Positions 1 to 8,869 of a stretch of 64,000 nt of DNA are shown here, one piece after another (positions within the stretch are counted from its first letter, which is position 1; every line of letters starts with the position of its first letter). Under the pieces are notes generated by a model. The model was given only the letters and a program-made list of their open reading frames with translations, made no database searches and had not been told where the DNA came from. The stretch covers positions 1,736,001 through 1,800,000 of the forward strand of contig NZ_CP064908.1 of assembly GCF_015841355.1 (NCBI RefSeq). Direction: 5' to 3'. Made by a program: the position numbers and the translations under genes. The stretch is from Synechococcus sp. CBW1107 (GTDB lineage: Bacteria; Cyanobacteriota; Cyanobacteriia; PCC-6307; Cyanobiaceae).

Positions 1-46
1 CGGCAGCAGCGGCCCTCCGAAGCGCGTCAGGTCGGCCAGGGCTGCC

Positions 47-1012
47 GTGGCGGCAGCGGCGGAGAATGGTTTCGCCTGGTTGCACTACAACGAGGCCACC
101 AGGGAGGAGCTCGAGGAGCTGGTGGGACTTCTCGGTCTGCATCAGCTGTCGATCGAGGATTGCTTTGATGATAATCAGATTCCCAAAATCGAAGACTTTC
201 CGAGCAATACGTTCATTCTCTTTAATACGTTTGAGTATGACAATAGTGACCTGGAGGTGGGTGAAATCAATTTGTTCATCGGCGAGAAATTCCTGGTCAG
301 CATCAGTCACTTCAACTCAGGCCGTCGCCCCGGTCTGGAAGGAATTCAGCGACTGGTCGAGAAGGGTCTGGAGGGGGTGGCGGAGCGGCAGGGGCCTTCC
401 CAGGTCATGCACCTGATTCTGAATGAAGTTGTGGATCAGAAGTTTGTGGCCATCGAGGCCCTGGAGGATGAGCTGGACGATGTCGAAGGGGCGCTCATCT
501 CCGACCCCGCAAGCTTCAAGCCGGCCGAATTGATTCGGTTCAGGCGGTATCTGCTGAGACTGCGCAAGAGCCTCTTTCACGAACGTGAGATCCTTGGCAG
601 GATCTGTCGCAGGGACTGTCGATTCATCTCAGAGCGGTCCATCTACAATTATCGTGATATCTACGACCACCTGGTCAGATTTTTTGAGCTGACCGAGTCC
701 TACCGGGACATCGTTACAAGTTTGATGGAAATGTATCTTTCGATGTTGAATAATGAAATGGCCAAGGCTGCCAATGATACGAATATCACCGTGAAACGGC
801 TGACATTGATCACCACGATCTTCATGCCGTTGACGCTGCTGGCCGGCATCGGCGGGATGTCGGAGTGGTCGATGATCACAGGTCCCAGCAACTGGAGGGT
901 GTCCTATCCGGCCTTCCTGCTCGTCATGGTCCTGATCGCCTGCGCCAGCTACTACATCCTCAGCAGGCTCGACCGGAAGCGAACCCGCACAAGGCGGGGC
1001 AGGCTTCTCTGA
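47..1012 (+). CDS. corA: CorA-family divalent cation transporter, GMS variant
   Basis: This protein is expected to move Mg2+ or a related divalent metal across the inner membrane. The long acidic and helical N-terminal two thirds matches the cytoplasmic funnel of CorA, and two membrane helices close the C-terminus (about residues 250-300), followed by a basic tail. The selectivity-loop motif, normally GMN after the first helix, reads GMS here (AGIGGMSEWSM). The frame is open upstream of the GTG at 47 to the window edge, so the true start may lie outside. The stop is 1 base before the next start, which suggests one transcript with the SulP gene. Confidence 0.85.
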   Translation: MAAAAENGFAWLHYNEATREELEELVGLLGLHQLSIEDCFDDNQIPKIEDFPSNTFILFNTFEYDNSDLEVGEINLFIGEKFLVSISHFNSGRRPGLEGIQRLVEKGLEGVAERQGPSQVMHLILNEVVDQKFVAIEALEDELDDVEGALISDPASFKPAELIRFRRYLLRLRKSLFHEREILGRICRRDCRFISERSIYNYRDIYDHLVRFFELTESYRDIVTSLMEMYLSMLNNEMAKAANDTNITVKRLTLITTIFMPLTLLAGIGGMSEWSMITGPSNWRVSYPAFLLVMVLIACASYYILSRLDRKRTRTRRGRLL

Positions 1013-1013
1013 C

Positions 1014-2837
1014 ATGAGCGCCTCGACGCCTCCATCGGCGCCCCGCTCCCGCGCCGGCTGGAGGCGTTGGCTTCCCGGTCTGTCCGTCATCAGCCACTAC
1101 GACATCGCCTGGCTCCGGCATGACATCGTGGCTGGCCTGGCGCTGACGGCGGTGCTGCTGCCGGCAGGCATCGCCTACGCGGTCGCTTCCGGTGTGCCGC
1201 CCATCTGTGGTCTGTACGCCACCATCTTCGGCCTCTCCGCCTATGCCCTGTTCGGCCCCAGCCGGATGCTGGTCCTGGGGCCTGACTCGTCGCTCGTCAC
1301 CCTCGTCCTCGGAATCGTGCTGCCCCTGTCTGCAGGGGATCCCCAGCGCGCCATGGCCCTGGCCGGGATGCTGGCCCTTGTCTCCGGCAGCCTCTGCCTG
1401 CTTGCGGGAACCGCCCGGCTGGGGTTCATCACCGAATTGCTCTCCAAGCCGATCCGCTACGGCTACATGAACGGCATCGCGCTGACCGTGCTGGTCAGCC
1501 AGCTGCCCGCCCTGTTCGGTTTCAAGACCCAGGGCGACGGACTGCTGATCGAAGCCCGGGCCTTCATCGCCGCGGTTCTGGCCGGCAGCACGAACGGGGT
1601 GTCGCTGGCCCTCGGCGTCGGCACCTTGCTGATGATCGGGCTGCTGAGGCGCAGCAGGCGAGTCCCGGCGGTTCTGCTGGCTGTCGTCGCTTCGACCGTG
1701 ATCGTCTCGGTGCTGAATCTGGCGACCCGCGCCGGGGTGACGGTGCTCGGTCCACTTCCCAGAGGCCTGCCCGGTCTGACGATCCCCGCCATCGGCACGG
1801 GCGACCTCGTGCCGGTGTTGCTGGGAGGCTGCGCCATCGCCCTGGTGTCGTTCGCGGACACGAGCGTGCTCTCGAGGACCTATTCCGCACGGCTGGGGGA
1901 CACGGTCGATGCCAATCAGGAGATGGTTGGACTGGGCGCAGCCAACCTGGCCGCCGGTTTGTTTCAGGGGCTCCCCATCAGCGCGAGCAGCTCGCGCACT
2001 CCCGTTGCCGAGGCGGCGGGGGCACGGACCCAGTTGACCGGGGTCGTCGGAGCCGTCACGGTCGCCGCGTTGCTGCTGGCGGCGCCGACCCTGCTGCAGA
2101 ACCTGCCCACCGCCGCCCTGGCAGGAGTGGTGATCGCCTCGGCGATCGCCTTGATCGAGGTGGCTGACCTGCGACGCATCTACCGCATGCAGCGCTGGGA
2201 GTTCTGGTTGTCGATGGTCTGCCTGGCCGGGGTTGCCGTCCTCGGCGCCATTCCTGGCATCGGCCTGGCGATCGCCATTGCCGTCATCGAGTTTCTCTGG
2301 GATGGCTGGCGTCCTCACTCCGCCGTGCTCGGACGGGTGGAGGGCGTCAAGGGCTATCACGACATCAGCCGTTATCCGCAATCGCGCCTGATCCCGGGAC
2401 TGGTTCTGTTCAGGTGGGATGCGCCCCTGTTCTTCGCGAATGCCGAATTCTTCCGGGATCGGGTGATGAGCGCCCTGGAGTCATCACCGACCCGGGTGAA
2501 CTGGCTCGTGGTGGAGGCTGAACCCGTCACCAGCATCGATGTCACCTCGGCGGACACGTTGGATGAACTGGATCACACCCTGGCGAAGGCCGGAATCCTG
2601 CTCTGCTTCGCCGAGATGAAGGATCCCGTCAAGGACAAACTCAAACGCTTCGGGCTGTTCGCACAATTCGGCGAAGAACGGTTCTTCGCCACGGTCGGCC
2701 AGGCCGTCAGCAGGTATCTGAAGGTCCACGCTGTGGATTGGGTCGACTGGGAGGATCAGGTCCAAGCGAACTCACCCGCTGACGCTTCCTCGGAGCAGGG
2801 GAGACCCCGTGGAGGCTTCAGGCCGGCCGACGGCTGA
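1014..2837 (+). CDS. SulP-family anion transporter with STAS domain
   Basis: This is a 607-residue SulP/SLC26-type secondary transporter for sulfate, bicarbonate or a similar anion. After a short N-terminus come roughly 10-12 hydrophobic segments (about residues 30-430), beginning with the family-typical stretch IAYAVASGVPPICGLYATIF. A C-terminal cytoplasmic STAS domain (about 445-570) contains the expected VNWLVVEAEPVTSIDVT strand and turn. The substrate cannot be told from the sequence; bicarbonate would suit a cyanobacterium but is only inference. It starts 1 base after the CorA-like gene and its last 20 bases overlap the end of the convergent P-type ATPase gene. Confidence 0.9.
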   Translation: MSASTPPSAPRSRAGWRRWLPGLSVISHYDIAWLRHDIVAGLALTAVLLPAGIAYAVASGVPPICGLYATIFGLSAYALFGPSRMLVLGPDSSLVTLVLGIVLPLSAGDPQRAMALAGMLALVSGSLCLLAGTARLGFITELLSKPIRYGYMNGIALTVLVSQLPALFGFKTQGDGLLIEARAFIAAVLAGSTNGVSLALGVGTLLMIGLLRRSRRVPAVLLAVVASTVIVSVLNLATRAGVTVLGPLPRGLPGLTIPAIGTGDLVPVLLGGCAIALVSFADTSVLSRTYSARLGDTVDANQEMVGLGAANLAAGLFQGLPISASSSRTPVAEAAGARTQLTGVVGAVTVAALLLAAPTLLQNLPTAALAGVVIASAIALIEVADLRRIYRMQRWEFWLSMVCLAGVAVLGAIPGIGLAIAIAVIEFLWDGWRPHSAVLGRVEGVKGYHDISRYPQSRLIPGLVLFRWDAPLFFANAEFFRDRVMSALESSPTRVNWLVVEAEPVTSIDVTSADTLDELDHTLAKAGILLCFAEMKDPVKDKLKRFGLFAQFGEERFFATVGQAVSRYLKVHAVDWVDWEDQVQANSPADASSEQGRPRGGFRPADG

Positions 2838-5208
2838 GCAGGCCCGCCAGCAGCAGGGCGAGCGCGGTGGTGATGATCACGGTGAGGATTTCGGAGGGTT
2901 GCAGCGGCGCCAGGCTGAGCAGCTGCTGCAGCCTGGGACTGGCGAGCAGCAGCAGCCACAGCCCCAGGCCGATGCCGGCGCCGGCGGCGGTGATGCGGCT
3001 GCGGGGGTCGCCGTTCAGCCACACCAGCCCACCGCCCGTGAGCAGCAGCAGCGAGAACACCAGGCTGCGGTGGGTGGCGGCATCGGCCTCGGGCCAGAAG
3101 GCCAGCACCAGGGCGGCCACCATCACCACAACGCCCTGGCTGAGGGAACGGCGCCAGGTGTCGGGCCCGAAGAGGGGGGCCTCCGGCGGGCGGGGGGGCT
3201 GCTGCATCAGGCCCGGAGTGGCCGGCAGTGCCTCGAACACCACCGTGCAGGCCGGATCGATCACCAGGTGGAGCAGGGCGATGTGCACCGGCAGCAGGAT
3301 CAGGGCCTGGCCGCTCAGCAGCAGGGGCACCAGGCCGAGCGCGGCGATCGGCAGGTGAATCGCCAGGGTGTACCCCAGGGCCCGGTGCAGGTTGGCATCG
3401 ACGCGCCGGCCCAGTTCCAGGGCGGCCACCAGATCGCCGAAGGTGTCGTCGAGCAGCACCAGATCGGCGGATTCGCGGGCCACGGCGGTGCCGCGCCTGC
3501 CCATGGCCACGCCGATGTCGGCGGCCTTGAGGGCCGGCGCGTCATTGACGCCATCGCCGGTCATCGCCACCACCTCGCCGGCGGCCTGCAGGGCCCGCAC
3601 CAGCTGCAGCTTCTGCTGGGGCATCACCCGGGCGAACACCGTCACCTCCCGGATGGAGGCCGCCAGCTCCTGGGCTGAGAGGGCCTCCAGCTCGGGGCCG
3701 GAGAGCACCGGACCGGGCGGCAGGCCCGCCTGATCGGCGATCGAGCGGGCCGTGACCGGGCTGTCACCCGTGATCATCACCACGCGAACACCCGCGCTCC
3801 GCGCCATGGCGATCGCCGCCGGCACATCGGCTCGCAGCGGGTCCGCCAGGGCCAGGAATCCCACCGGCTCGAACAGGTAGCCATGCACGTGATCCGGCAG
3901 ATCGCCACCGCCTGTGGATGGCTGACCCGCGTGCACCGGCACGCCATCGAGTCCGCGCGCCACTGCCAGCACCCGCAGACCCCTGGCGGCGAGCCCATCG
4001 GCGGCCGCCAGCAGGGCGGTGGTCTCCCCGGCATCGAGGTGACAGAGATCGGCGATCGCCTCGGGCGCCCCCTTGGCGGCCAGCTGCAAGCCGCCGTCGC
4101 CGTCGTGCCAGAGACGGGAGAACACCAGCAGATCCCGCTGCAGGGGGTATTCGCGCTCCAGGGGCCAGTCGGGATGCAGATGTTCGGTGCCGCCGAGATG
4201 GTCGGCGGCCAGGCGCTGGATCGCCAGTTCCATCGCATCCACCGGATCACCGCGGCTGGCGAGCACCGCCAGCTCGAGCAGCTGATGCACGGGTTCCTCC
4301 AGGGTCTCGCCCGCCTGCCAGCCCTCCAGCTGCGGCCAGGTGAGCAGCCGCTGCACACCCATGCGGTTCTCGGTGAGCGTGCCGGTCTTGTCGACGGCGA
4401 GCACGGTGGCGCTGCCGAGGCTCTCCACCGCCGCCGGCCAGCGGGCCAGCACGCCGATCCGGGCCAGGCGCAGGGCACCGAGGGCCAGGAACAGGGCCAG
4501 CACCACGGGAATCTCGTTGGGCAGCACCGCCAGGGCGAGGGCCAGGGCGGCAAGCAGGGCCTGGGGCCAGTCGCCGCTGAGCGTTCCCTGGATCCCGGCC
4601 AGGGCCGCGCAGAGCCCCAGCGCCAGCACGGTGAGACGTCCGGTGAGGCGACGGGTCTGACGCTGCAGCCGGGTGGGCGGCGGTTGCACCGTGGCCAGGC
4701 TGCTGCCGAGCCGTCCCAGTTCGGTGGCGTCGGCCACGGCCACCACGTCCGCCCAGCCGCGGCCACCGGCCACCAGCGAACCCGCCAGGATCCGCTCCCC
4801 GGGCGTGGAGCGCTCGACCGGCAGGGATTCACCGGTGAGCAGGGACTCATCCAGCCACAGCCCCACCGCCTCGCTGGTGGCGGCATCGGCCGCCACCCGG
4901 TCGCCTTCCTCCAGCCGGAGCCGATCGCCCACACGCACCTGCTCGGCCGGCAGGTCCAGCTCCTGACCATCGCGCCGCACGTGGGCCCGGGGCGCCGACA
5001 GCCGGGCCAGCTCCGCCAGGGCACGGTTGCTGCGCTGCTGCTGGACGGCATCGAGCAGGCTGATGCCCGCCACGAACAGCAGCAGGATGCCGCCATCGAC
5101 CCATTCCCCGATCAGGCCGTAGATCAGGGCGCAGGCCAGCAGCAGCAGATTGGTGGGTTCCAGCCAGCTCATTCCCTGCTCCTCCATCGCCAGGGGTTCT
5201 GGCGTCAT
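2818..5208 (-). CDS. P-type cation-transporting ATPase
   Basis: This is a 796-residue ATP-driven cation pump. It carries the actuator motif LTGES (about residue 122), the phosphorylation motif DKTGTLTEN (about 270) and the hinge motif TGDGVNDAPALKAADIGVAM (about 550). Two N-terminal helices, a central pair ending in PNEIPVV and a C-terminal set give a P2-like layout. The usual N-terminal cation-ATPase extension is very short and there are no CxxC metal-binding modules, so a heavy-metal P1B pump is unlikely. PNEIP replaces the PEGLP seen in Ca2+ pumps, so the ion is uncertain. It is read divergently from the serine protease gene across about 190 bp. Confidence 0.88.
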   Translation of the reverse strand: MTPEPLAMEEQGMSWLEPTNLLLLACALIYGLIGEWVDGGILLLFVAGISLLDAVQQQRSNRALAELARLSAPRAHVRRDGQELDLPAEQVRVGDRLRLEEGDRVAADAATSEAVGLWLDESLLTGESLPVERSTPGERILAGSLVAGGRGWADVVAVADATELGRLGSSLATVQPPPTRLQRQTRRLTGRLTVLALGLCAALAGIQGTLSGDWPQALLAALALALAVLPNEIPVVLALFLALGALRLARIGVLARWPAAVESLGSATVLAVDKTGTLTENRMGVQRLLTWPQLEGWQAGETLEEPVHQLLELAVLASRGDPVDAMELAIQRLAADHLGGTEHLHPDWPLEREYPLQRDLLVFSRLWHDGDGGLQLAAKGAPEAIADLCHLDAGETTALLAAADGLAARGLRVLAVARGLDGVPVHAGQPSTGGGDLPDHVHGYLFEPVGFLALADPLRADVPAAIAMARSAGVRVVMITGDSPVTARSIADQAGLPPGPVLSGPELEALSAQELAASIREVTVFARVMPQQKLQLVRALQAAGEVVAMTGDGVNDAPALKAADIGVAMGRRGTAVARESADLVLLDDTFGDLVAALELGRRVDANLHRALGYTLAIHLPIAALGLVPLLLSGQALILLPVHIALLHLVIDPACTVVFEALPATPGLMQQPPRPPEAPLFGPDTWRRSLSQGVVVMVAALVLAFWPEADAATHRSLVFSLLLLTGGGLVWLNGDPRSRITAAGAGIGLGLWLLLLASPRLQQLLSLAPLQPSEILTVIITTALALLLAGLLSRRPA

Positions 5209-5398
5209 CGGTTTCCTTGATTCCGGTGTGAACGAATGGGTGGGTGGCGAGGGGCCCGATCAGTGGCCAGACCGGCGGTCGCAACAGTGCTGAGTCAGCC
5301 TGGACGGCCATGTCTTCTGTTTTGTTTGCACGGCTCCCTTTCCGTCTCGCCTGGTCAGCAGGATCGCAGGCAGTGCTCCGGGTTCGCCCCGCCTCCGC

Positions 5399-6316
5399 GT
5401 GGAATCAAGCGATGCCGCCCGCCCTCCGGCCCTGCCGGCCGAGGAGGTGTTCCGGCGGGTGGCCGATGCGGTGGTGACGATCGACGTGCCGGATGGCCAG
5501 GGTGCGGGTGTGATGCTGAGCGCTTCCGGGCTGATCGGCACCAGCCAGCACCTGGTAGAAGGCTGGTGCACGGCCCTGGTCCGCTTTCGCGACGGCAAGC
5601 AGGTCCGGGCCCGGGTGGTGCGTTCCTTCCGCGATGCCGATCTGGCCTTCCTCCAGCTTCCTGAGGAGGCGGTCCCGGAAGCGGTGGAGCGGGTGCGCTG
5701 CGGGCTGATCCAGGATCGGGCTCCCGCCGGGCGTACGCCGATCGTGGGCGAGACGGTCTATGCCATCGGCCATCCCCTGGGCCTCCCTTACACCCTGACC
5801 CGGGGCATCGTGAGTGCGGTCGGTCGGCAGGTCGCGGGCCGAAGCTATCTGCAGGTGGATGCCGCCATCAATCCCGGCAACAGTGGCGGCCCCCTCTACG
5901 ACGGGCAGGCGGAGCTGGTGGGTCTGATGGCCTGCAGCCGCGCCGAATCGCAGGGGCTCAACTTCGCAGTGACGGCCGAGCAGGTCTACAGCAGGTTCAA
6001 CCTCTATCTGGAGGAGAGGGAGCAGGGTGCCCGCTTCTATTGCTGCGTCTGCGGTGCGGCCTGCCGGGATCCCGCCTATTGCGACCGGTGCGGGGCACTG
6101 CTGGCGCTCGTGGATGCCGTGGAGGAGCTGGAGAGCGCGGCAGGGGATGACAAGGCCAGGGAGGACGCTGAGGAGGAGAGCGACGGGAACGGCAACGGCG
6201 AGGGTGAGACGGAGGATCAGAACGAGCAGGGATCTGAGGTCATGGACTGCCCCGTCTGCGGGGCGGCCTGCAGCGAGGGAGCTGCGTACTGTGCGGTCTG
6301 CGGAGCCACGCTCTAG
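5399..6316 (+). CDS. Trypsin-like serine protease with two C-terminal zinc ribbons
   Basis: The first ~200 residues form an HtrA/DegP-type chymotrypsin fold with a full triad: His51 in TSQHLVEG, Asp81 in DADLAFLQL and Ser162 in NPGNSGGPL. No PDZ domain follows. Instead there is a CxxC...CxxC ribbon (about 214-228), an acidic linker of about 50 residues, and a second ribbon ending the protein (MDCPVCGAACSEGAAYCAVC). No signal peptide is visible, so it probably acts in the cytoplasm. The GTG start at 5399 is the first that leaves the domain intact. A YbjN-like gene follows after 13 bases. Confidence 0.8.
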   Translation: MESSDAARPPALPAEEVFRRVADAVVTIDVPDGQGAGVMLSASGLIGTSQHLVEGWCTALVRFRDGKQVRARVVRSFRDADLAFLQLPEEAVPEAVERVRCGLIQDRAPAGRTPIVGETVYAIGHPLGLPYTLTRGIVSAVGRQVAGRSYLQVDAAINPGNSGGPLYDGQAELVGLMACSRAESQGLNFAVTAEQVYSRFNLYLEEREQGARFYCCVCGAACRDPAYCDRCGALLALVDAVEELESAAGDDKAREDAEEESDGNGNGEGETEDQNEQGSEVMDCPVCGAACSEGAAYCAVCGATL

Positions 6317-6329
6317 AGCCCCCTGCTCG

Positions 6330-6848
6330 ATGACGACCTTCCTGGCTGACCTGCTCGCGAAGCTGCGCCCCGCCCGGATGGAGGCCGCGTTGACGGAGGC
6401 CGCCTTGGTGGAGCAGACCATCACGGTGGTGGACGAGGTGCTCGAAGCCCTGGGGCTGGGCGACACCCGGGACGAGGCGGAAGAAGGCGTCGCCTGGAGG
6501 TTTCAGGTGGGCAGCGCTCAGATCGAGATCGGCATCCACGACAACGAGATCCTGGATGAGCCCACGATCGAGATCTGCGCACCGATCCTGACGCTGCCGA
6601 GCACCCGTGTGCTGGCCTTCTACCGCCGCTGCCTGGAGCTCAACAGACTGATGGTGGGCTGCTCGATCGGGGTCGACAACGACATCGTGGTGGTGGCGGC
6701 GGAACGACGTCTGCCCGGGCTCGACAGGGCACAGTTCATGGAGATGCTGCTGAACGTGGCCAGTGCCGCGGATCAGTTCGACAACGATCTCAGCCAGGAA
6801 TTCGGCGCGGGGATGCTGGGGACTGAGCCGGCGGCAGAGGAGCCCTAG
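6330..6848 (+). CDS. YbjN/T3SS-chaperone-like protein
   Basis: This is a 172-residue acidic protein without membrane segments. Its alternating strand and helix pattern, with a central IEIGIHDNEI...PTIEICAPILTLP stretch and LAFYRRCLELNRLMVGCSIG, fits the YbjN fold related to type III secretion chaperones. The family is generally taken to bind other proteins, with no catalytic residues known. The ATG at 6330 is preferred because upstream in-frame codons only shadow the protease gene. The 13-bp gap to the zinc-ribbon protease suggests co-transcription and possibly a substrate-adaptor role, which is inference. Confidence 0.6.
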   Translation: MTTFLADLLAKLRPARMEAALTEAALVEQTITVVDEVLEALGLGDTRDEAEEGVAWRFQVGSAQIEIGIHDNEILDEPTIEICAPILTLPSTRVLAFYRRCLELNRLMVGCSIGVDNDIVVVAAERRLPGLDRAQFMEMLLNVASAADQFDNDLSQEFGAGMLGTEPAAEEP

Positions 6849-7073
6849 CGGCAGGCGAGACGCCTTCATCAAGCTTCATCTTGGAATGTATCTCCAGGAT
6901 TCAACATCTGCTCCTCCTCACCCTTCTTTCCCTGGTGCCGGAGGTTTAGACCTCAGGCAGGCCCCCGGACGGAACCGTCGTGCTCCACACCATTCCCCTC
7001 CTGGCGGCCACCTGCCTGACCGGCTTCGGATTGCTGCAGTTGCTGTTCCACAGCTTCTCCTAGGTCGCCGGGT

Positions 7074-8708
7074 TCATGGGGCCGCCGCCAGTTCAGCTGC
7101 AGGCTTCCGGGCCTGTTCATGGTGGTAGGCCGCCAGCTGATTTTCGATCTGCAGGCGCACGATGTCCCGATACTCCATGAAATGCTCGTTGTGCGCGCAG
7201 ACGGCGAGATATTGCTCCGCCACCTTTGGATTGGCCCAGAGAATGTGAAGTAGATGGTGCCAGAAGGCCACACGGGTGGAGCGTTTGATTCCCTGGCGCC
7301 AGCAGACGATCAGCAGCGCCCGGATGACCGCCAGATCAGGCAGCTTGAAGCTGCTCCGGACTCTGGCGGGTCCGAGCTTGAGGAAGTAGCGATGCACCCG
7401 GTCGAGATACTTGTGAGGTTCGTACAGCTCGCAGAAGGCTTCCACATACTCCTGGGCAATGTCTTCCACCGGCCGGGTCGGCACGAAGTTCATCAGGGTG
7501 GTCTGGTTGATGTTGCCGACCTTGTCGACCAGCCGTCCTTCCCGTTCCAGCCTGTGCCAGAGCGCTGTATGGGGCAGAGCCTGGAGCATGGCGAAGGTGG
7601 TGGTGGGAATGCCAGCTGCTTCTGAGAAGGCCACGATCCTCTGGCCAGCACCTGCCTTTTCGCCATCGAAGCCGATGATGAACCCGGCGATCACCCTCAG
7701 CCCTGAGCGGGTCACCCGATCGACGGATTCGAGCAGGGGTGAGCGGGTGTTCTGGAACTTCATCGTCGCCGCGAGGCTGTCGGTGTCAGGCGTTTCGATT
7801 CCCATGAACACGGCGGCGAAGTTGCAGGCCAGCATCTGATCGATGAGTTCCTGATCGTCAGCGAGATCCAGGGAGGCTTCCGTGTCGAAACGGAAAGGAT
7901 AGCCATGCAGTTTCTGCCAGTGCTCAAGCTGCGTGAGCATCAGCTTGACGTTGCGCTTGTTGCCGATGAAGTTATCGTCGACCATGAACACCCCGCCCCG
8001 CCAGCCGATGGTGTAGAGGCGGTTCAACTCACCGATCAGCTGTTCCGGTGTCTTGGTGCGGGGTTTGCGGCCATAGAGCACGATGATGTCGCAGAACTCG
8101 CACTGAAACGGACAGCCGCGCGAGAACTGCACGCTCATCGAGTCATAGGCACTCAGCTCGAGCAGGTCATAGCGGGGGATGGGGGTGGAGGTCACATCCG
8201 GCTTGACGCCTTCGGAGCTGAAGCGCCCACCTGTTTCTCCCCGCTGCCAGGCTTCCACGAACATCGGCAGGGTGATCTCGCCTTCATCGAGGATCAGGTA
8301 GTCGGCCCCGGCGGCCACGAGCTCCTCGGGCGTGGAGGAGGGATAGGGGCCGCCGACCGCCACGGGTTTGCCATGGTGCCGGGCCAGATTGATCTGACGA
8401 ATGATGTCGTCCTTCTGGACGATCATCGCTGACATGATCACAAGATCAGCCCACTTCCATTCCTGATCAGTAACCGGCCGGATATTGACATCGGCCAGCT
8501 TGAAGTTCCATTCCTGGGGTAGAATGGCCGCGACGGTGATCAGTCCAAGCGGGGGGAGGAGCACCTTTCGGTTGACCAGCTCCAGGATTTTTTCGTAGCT
8601 CCAGAATGTTTTTGGAAATTCTGGATAAACGAGCAGAACGTTCAATGTGTTGGCTGGTTGGCGCTGAGGATCAGCACGCATGAACCATTGAGTCCACGAT
8701 CGCACCAA
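7074..8708 (-). CDS. B12-binding radical SAM enzyme (DUF4070 type)
   Basis: The N-terminal ~150 residues resemble a cobalamin-binding Rossmann domain (LNVLLVYPEFPKTFWSYE...LLPPLGLITVAAILP). The radical SAM core follows with the cluster motif CPFQCEFC at about residues 199-206 and downstream VDDNFIGNK and GIETPD motifs. The C-terminal ~150 residues match the DUF4070 extension seen in such proteins. Members perform methylations or other radical chemistry on lipids and cofactors; the substrate here is unknown. An ATG at 8681 is an alternative start. The gene stands alone, divergent from the alcohol dehydrogenase gene across 161 bp. Confidence 0.85.
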   Translation of the reverse strand: MVRSWTQWFMRADPQRQPANTLNVLLVYPEFPKTFWSYEKILELVNRKVLLPPLGLITVAAILPQEWNFKLADVNIRPVTDQEWKWADLVIMSAMIVQKDDIIRQINLARHHGKPVAVGGPYPSSTPEELVAAGADYLILDEGEITLPMFVEAWQRGETGGRFSSEGVKPDVTSTPIPRYDLLELSAYDSMSVQFSRGCPFQCEFCDIIVLYGRKPRTKTPEQLIGELNRLYTIGWRGGVFMVDDNFIGNKRNVKLMLTQLEHWQKLHGYPFRFDTEASLDLADDQELIDQMLACNFAAVFMGIETPDTDSLAATMKFQNTRSPLLESVDRVTRSGLRVIAGFIIGFDGEKAGAGQRIVAFSEAAGIPTTTFAMLQALPHTALWHRLEREGRLVDKVGNINQTTLMNFVPTRPVEDIAQEYVEAFCELYEPHKYLDRVHRYFLKLGPARVRSSFKLPDLAVIRALLIVCWRQGIKRSTRVAFWHHLLHILWANPKVAEQYLAVCAHNEHFMEYRDIVRLQIENQLAAYHHEQARKPAAELAAAP

Positions 8709-8869
8709 AACTGCTGGCCAGGTTCGCCCGGGGGCAGTTCCTGAAGGTGCAGGGGTGAGGAGGGATTCCGGTCTCGCTCGCCATCACCGATGCGGGCCCG
8801 GGGCGACAGGCAGCAGACTGGGGTGAGCGAGCGCGCCTGGGTCCATCCCCGGCCGCAGGGGGGGGCGAG

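Noticed and set aside
960-2381. 473-codon open frame opposite the SulP gene
   Set aside because: Gln/Gly/Arg-rich composition typical of antisense reading of GC-rich coding DNA, with no domains; the SulP gene explains the region.
3883-5220. 445-codon open frame opposite the P-type ATPase gene
   Set aside because: Low-complexity antisense frame; the ATPase has all its motifs on the other strand.
6980-7063. 27-codon hydrophobic frame starting GTG
   Set aside because: Too short, and the only possible ribosome-binding site (GGAGG near 6940) is about 35 bases upstream, too far to use; no recognised counterpart.
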